Positions 60,570 to 64,000 of a stretch of DNA of 64,000 bases are shown here, in pieces. A model generated the notes under the pieces. That model was not told where the DNA came from, did not search any database, and saw only the letters and a list, made by a program, of their open reading frames with translations. The stretch comes from an uncultured Pelagibacteraceae bacterium (GTDB lineage Bacteria; Pseudomonadota; Alphaproteobacteria; Pelagibacterales; Pelagibacteraceae), in assembly GCA_902589505.1 (NCBI GenBank), contig CACITE010000001.1:85531-149530 (forward strand), in the 5' to 3' direction. The number at the start of each line of letters is the position of its first letter. The first letter of the stretch is position 1. The position numbers and the translations under genes are program-made.

Positions 60570-62167
60570 GCAAAGAGAAGATATTTATATTTGATACTAC
60601 ACTTAGAGACGGTGCTCAAACTGAAGGAGTTAATTTTTCTATTGACGATAAAAATAAAATTGCAAAAGCTTTATCAAATCTCGGCGTCGATTATTTGGAG
60701 GGTGGATGGCCTGGTGCGAATACGCTTGATACAACATTTTTCAATAAACCACCAAAGTTAGATAATACAATTCTTACTGCTTTTGGTATGACAAAAAAAG
60801 TTGGAAGAAGTGCCGAAAATGATCCTGGACTTTCAGCATTGTTAAACACAAATGCTCCCGCAATTTGTTTAGTTGGTAAATCATGGGATTTTCATGTTGA
60901 TGTTGCTTTAGGAATTACAAAGGAAGAAAATTTAGAAAACATTAAAGAATCAGCAAAATTATTTGTTAAAAATAAAAGAGAATTCATGTTTGATGCAGAA
61001 CACTTCTTTGATGGATATAAAAAAAATCCAGAGTATGCATTATCATGTATAAAAACTGCTTATGATGAAGGGGCCAGATGGATTGTTCTGTGTGACACAA
61101 ATGGGGGAACTTTGCCTAATGAAGTCGGCGAAATTGTTTCAAATGTAAGTAAAAAAATTCCAGGAAAAAATTTGGGTATTCACGCTCATAATGATACAGA
61201 AAATGCTGTAGCAAATTCTTTAACCGCCATTTTAGCAGGAGCACGACAGGTCCAGGGAACGATTAATGGACTTGGAGAGAGATGTGGAAATGCAAATTTA
61301 ATATCTTTAATTCCATCATTAGCTTTAAAAAAATCTTTCTCAGAAAATTTTGATATAAAAATTAATAGAGATAAAATTAAAACTTTAACTGAATGTTCAA
61401 GATTATTGGATGAAATATTAAATAGAACGTCAAATAGAAATGCTGCTTACGTTGGAGCCTCTTCATTTGCTCACAAAGGAGGCTTACATGTTTCTGCTGT
61501 AACAAAAAATCCAAAAACCTATGAACATATAGATCCTAATCTTGTCGGTAATGTAAGAAATATTATTGTTTCCGACCAAGCAGGAAAATCAAATATCATG
61601 TCTAGATTAAACAAATATGGAATCAATATTGATAAAAATGATCCTAAAGTTCAAACTTTATTAAACGAAGTTAAAGATAGAGAGTTTATAGGCTATTCAT
61701 ATGACGGTGCCGATGCTTCTTTTGAATTATTAGCTAGAAGACTTTTAGGCGAAATACCTAAATATTTAACAATTTCTAAATATGACGTGTCGGTTAAAAA
61801 AGATTCTACAGATAAGATTAATTCTTTTGCGAAGGCTCATATCTTAGTTGATGATAAAGAAATTGTATGTGAGGGATCTGGAAATGGTCCAGTTAATGCT
61901 TTAGACAACGCAATAAGATCAAACGTTGATAAAGTTGGAAAATATTCTAAATATTTAAAAGATTTAAAATTAGTTGATTATAAAGTTAGAATTTTAAATA
62001 CTGGAACAAATGCTACTACGAGAGTTTCTATCGAAAGCACTGACAGAGAAGGAAAGAGTTGGTTCACAATAGGTGTTTCACCTAATATTATCGAAGCTTC
62101 TTTCAAAGCGCTAATTGATAGTTTGGATTATAAACTTTACAAGGAAAAAGCTCCAGCAAACAAATAA
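60566..62167 (+). CDS. cimA: (R)-citramalate synthase
   Basis: 533 residues. HMGL-like TIM barrel with 'IFDTTLRDGAQTEGVNFSIDDK', 'DTNGGTLPNEV', 'GIHAHNDTENAVANSL' and 'GTINGLGERCGNANL', followed by the LeuA-type dimer/regulatory domain ('FAKAHILVDDKEIVCEGSGNGPVNAL', 'VRILNTGTNATTRVSIES'). Sequence type and length fit CimA rather than LeuA. It condenses acetyl-CoA with pyruvate, the threonine-independent route to isoleucine. The stop overlaps the next ATG. Confidence 0.92.
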   Translation: MSKEKIFIFDTTLRDGAQTEGVNFSIDDKNKIAKALSNLGVDYLEGGWPGANTLDTTFFNKPPKLDNTILTAFGMTKKVGRSAENDPGLSALLNTNAPAICLVGKSWDFHVDVALGITKEENLENIKESAKLFVKNKREFMFDAEHFFDGYKKNPEYALSCIKTAYDEGARWIVLCDTNGGTLPNEVGEIVSNVSKKIPGKNLGIHAHNDTENAVANSLTAILAGARQVQGTINGLGERCGNANLISLIPSLALKKSFSENFDIKINRDKIKTLTECSRLLDEILNRTSNRNAAYVGASSFAHKGGLHVSAVTKNPKTYEHIDPNLVGNVRNIIVSDQAGKSNIMSRLNKYGINIDKNDPKVQTLLNEVKDREFIGYSYDGADASFELLARRLLGEIPKYLTISKYDVSVKKDSTDKINSFAKAHILVDDKEIVCEGSGNGPVNALDNAIRSNVDKVGKYSKYLKDLKLVDYKVRILNTGTNATTRVSIESTDREGKSWFTIGVSPNIIEASFKALIDSLDYKLYKEKAPANK

Positions 62168-62892
62168 TGAGCTTAAATAAAATTTATTTTATTTTAGTAA
62201 GAACTCAGATGGGGGAAAACATAGGATCAGTTGCAAGAGCAATTAAAAATTTTAATATCAAACATTTAAGACTTGTAAGCCCAAGATGTAGTTGGCCTAA
62301 TCAAAAAGCTTTAGCAACATCAGTTGGCGCAAAGGATATTTTAAAAAAAGCAAAGATCTACGATACTGTTGAAAAATCTATTGGTGATCTAGATATAATA
62401 TTTGCTAGCAGTTCCAGAATAAGAAAAGTAAATAAAAAAGCTATATCTGTTTCAAATATTAAAACCAAAATTAAACCAAATAAAAAAATAGGAATTCTTT
62501 TTGGACCCGAAGCCTCAGGTTTATCAAACAACGAAATTAGTTGTGCCGATTATTTGGTAAAAATCCCAAGTAACAAAAATTTTAGCTCACTTAATTTGTC
62601 ACACAGCGCAATAATTTTTTGTTTTGAGCTTTTTAAGCATTTTTCAATTAATAAAAATAATTATAAAACTGGTTACAAAAGTCGTACAGCAAGCAAATTT
62701 GAAGTAAATAAATTCTTAAATTTTATTATTGCGGGTCTTGATAGAAAAGGTTTTTTGCAACCAGATCATAAACGTCAAAGCATGATTAGAAATATTAATA
62801 ACATTTTTCATAGATTGAATTTATCAGAACAAGAAATACGTATTTTGCTTGGAATTTTCTCCACTTTAAATGAATTTAATAAGAAAAGCTGA
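62167..62892 (+). CDS. trmJ: TrmJ-type tRNA/rRNA 2'-O-methyltransferase (SPOUT)
   Basis: 241 residues of the TrmH/TrmJ SPOUT family: 'IYFILVRTQMGENIGSVARAIKNFNIKHLRLVSP' (motif 1), 'IGILFGPEASGLSNNEISCADYLVKIPSN' (motif 2) and 'FSSLNLSHSAIIFCFEL' (motif 3, trefoil knot). TrmJ methylates position 32 in the tRNA anticodon loop; another RNA target is possible. C-terminal helical extension ('KRQSMIRNINNIFHRLNLSEQEIRILLGI') is typical. Overlaps cimA by 1 bp. Confidence 0.9.
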   Translation: MSLNKIYFILVRTQMGENIGSVARAIKNFNIKHLRLVSPRCSWPNQKALATSVGAKDILKKAKIYDTVEKSIGDLDIIFASSSRIRKVNKKAISVSNIKTKIKPNKKIGILFGPEASGLSNNEISCADYLVKIPSNKNFSSLNLSHSAIIFCFELFKHFSINKNNYKTGYKSRTASKFEVNKFLNFIIAGLDRKGFLQPDHKRQSMIRNINNIFHRLNLSEQEIRILLGIFSTLNEFNKKS

Positions 62893-62937
62893 ATTGACAA
62901 ACCATAGACATTGTTTATAAATCACCAGATATAAAAT

Positions 62938-63555
62938 ATGACAAAAAGGTTAGCATCGAAACATAAAGTAGATAGAAGGCTCAAAGTTAATCTATGGGGA
63001 AGACCTAAAAGCCCATTCAATTCTAGAAATTATCCTCCGGGACAGCACGGTAAGAGCAAGAGAGGAAAAACGTCAGATTATGGAACTCAATTAGAAGCTA
63101 AACAAAAAATGAAGTTTTATTATGGAAATATGAATGAAAGACAATTTAGAAATGTTTATCGTAAAGCTTTACAAAAAAAAGGAAATACTACAGAGAATTT
63201 AATAGGTTTTTTGGAGAGAAGATTAGACACAGTTATATATAGAGCAAAATTTGCAACAACTGTATTTTCAGCAAGACAATTAATCAACCATGGTCATATT
63301 AAAGTAAATGGCAGAAAAGTTAATATCCCGAGCTATTCAGTGACTGAAAAAGATACAATAGAAATTAAAGATAAATCCAAAGAAATGACTGTAATAGCTG
63401 GATCTTTAGTCAGCAAAGAAAGAGAAGTCCCAGATTATATACAAAGTGATGAAAAAAATAAAAAAGCTAAATTAATTAGAATTCCAAAATTTTCTGAAGT
63501 TCCATACCCTAGTATTATGGAACCAAATTTAGTGATCGAGTACTATTCTAGATAA
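62938..63555 (+). CDS. rpsD: 30S ribosomal protein S4
   Basis: 205 residues, normal. 'MTKRLASKHKVDRRLKVNLWGRPKSPFN', 'PPGQHGKSKRGKTSDYG', the S4 RNA-binding domain 'FLERRLDTVIYRAKFATTVFSARQLINHGHIKVNGRKVNIPSY' and C-terminal 'MEPNLVIEYYSR'. Binds 16S rRNA early in small-subunit assembly. Single-gene locus here, not in the alpha operon. Confidence 0.97.
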   Translation: MTKRLASKHKVDRRLKVNLWGRPKSPFNSRNYPPGQHGKSKRGKTSDYGTQLEAKQKMKFYYGNMNERQFRNVYRKALQKKGNTTENLIGFLERRLDTVIYRAKFATTVFSARQLINHGHIKVNGRKVNIPSYSVTEKDTIEIKDKSKEMTVIAGSLVSKEREVPDYIQSDEKNKKAKLIRIPKFSEVPYPSIMEPNLVIEYYSR

Positions 63556-63558
63556 ATT

Positions 63559-63870
63559 TTAAGCTTTTAAAATCTTTTGTAGTTCGCCTTTTTCATACAT
63601 ATCTTTAACAATATCGCAACCACCTACAAATTTTTTCTTAACATATAGCTGTGGTATTGTTGGCCAGTCGCTATAATCTTTTATCCCTTGTCTGATTTCA
63701 TTGTCATCTAGCACATTAATTCCCACAAAATCTACCTGAAGATGTTTTAAAATATTTGATACGGCTAAAGAAAAACCACATTGTGGAACCTCTGGAGTTC
63801 CTTTCATGAACAAACATATATTATTTTTTTCGATCAGATCATCTATTTTTTTTTTAATTGATTCATTCAT
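63559..63870 (-). CDS. grxD: Monothiol glutaredoxin (Grx4 family)
   Basis: 103 residues. 'CLFMKGTPEVPQCGFSLAVSNIL' contains the CGFS active site, and 'DWPTIPQLYVKKKFVGGCDIVKDM' the glutathione-binding T-I-P-Q and G-G-C-D-I elements. CGFS glutaredoxins carry a labile 2Fe-2S cluster and pass it on with BolA partners. The bolA gene ends 4 bp upstream, the typical pairing. Convergent with rpsD (3 bp gap). Confidence 0.95.
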   Translation of the reverse strand: MNESIKKKIDDLIEKNNICLFMKGTPEVPQCGFSLAVSNILKHLQVDFVGINVLDDNEIRQGIKDYSDWPTIPQLYVKKKFVGGCDIVKDMYEKGELQKILKA

Positions 63871-63874
63871 CGTG

Positions 63875-64000
63875 TTATCCTTCTATAGTGTTAAGTGCTA
63901 AGGCATGAAGTTCGTTTCCCATCTTACCACCCAAAGCTTTGTAAACAATTTTATGCTGTTCTACCATACTTTTTCCAGTAAATATTTTTGATTTTATTGT
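63875..64000 (-). CDS. bolA: BolA family protein, C-terminal fragment
   Basis: The last 41 codons, running off the right edge. Reading the minus strand gives 'FTGKSMVEQHKIVYKALGGKMGNELHALALNT' then the stop, the conserved C-terminal helix and strand of BolA with the cluster-ligand His in 'VEQHKIVY' and 'ELHALAL'. It forms a heterodimer with Grx4 (next gene, 4 bp away) for Fe-S delivery. Confidence 0.88.
   Translation of the reverse strand, partial: TIKSKIFTGKSMVEQHKIVYKALGGKMGNELHALALNTIEG

Overview
The window is a compact, AT-rich chromosomal segment of an alphaproteobacterium. It looks like a member of the SAR11 clade (Pelagibacterales). The evidence is low-GC coding with many AAA/AAT/ATT codons, intergenic gaps usually under 100 bp, overlapping convergent stop codons, and a typical SAR11 gene set: TauA/taurine aminotransferase/Ald, a DAO-GcvT demethylase, form II CoxL, a fused AdoMet decarboxylase-aminopropyltransferase, MtnP/MtnA, TauE/SafE permeases and class II DAHP synthase. 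The lineage call rests on gene content and composition only. Once unlisted small ORFs are included, no stretch longer than about 160 bp lacks a gene. I see no rRNA, CRISPR array, IS element or prophage.

Layout. (1) 1-9117: taurine/organic-nitrogen block: tauB (partial) and tauA, then a three-gene sugar insertion (GT17, RmlD-like, RmlC), then taurine-type aminotransferase, alanine dehydrogenase, a SET-domain protein and a demethylase of the dimethylglycine/sarcosine dehydrogenase type. (2) 9104-16618, mostly minus strand: a molybdenum hydroxylase cluster (CoxG, CoxS, CoxL form II, CoxM) with split XdhC maturation proteins, MocA and a secreted thermonuclease nested between the XdhC halves. Next come DUF1244, two small membrane proteins and MoaB. 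(3) 16643-29513: a TauE permease, then a cell-surface polysaccharide region: Gmd and a ColD-like dehydratase, a DUF4956/CotH-like/VTC-domain triad, a CAU tRNA, GT61, DUF4422, RmlB, GT2 and an epimerase. (4) 29510-38100: a methylthioadenosine/polyamine block: apt, mtnP, mtnA, an SMR-like protein lacking the catalytic Glu, a small membrane protein, a class II aldolase-SDR fusion, an AdoMetDC-aminopropyltransferase fusion and an amino-acid-type ABC transporter without its ATPase. (5) 38097-42608: DUF6165, GT9 and GT4 (LPS-type), then redox enzymes. (6) 42612-64000: mostly housekeeping: rpoZ, dusA, phosphomannomutase, nrdAB, methylcitrate enzymes prpB/prpC, a GlmU reduced to its acetyltransferase half, glmS, aroG-II, nadE, cysS, cimA, a SPOUT methyltransferase, rpsD, grxD and bolA (partial).

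The most interesting linkage is in block 4. The aminopropyltransferase releases methylthioadenosine (MTA). MtnP and Apt recover adenine as AMP, and MtnA makes methylthioribulose-1-phosphate. The neighbouring aldolase-dehydrogenase fusion has the architecture needed to cleave that ketose phosphate to DHAP plus a thio-aldehyde and process the aldehyde. This would be a one-polypeptide form of the 'DHAP shunt' next to the source of its substrate. Second is the DUF4956/CotH/VTC triad, whose substrate is unknown.
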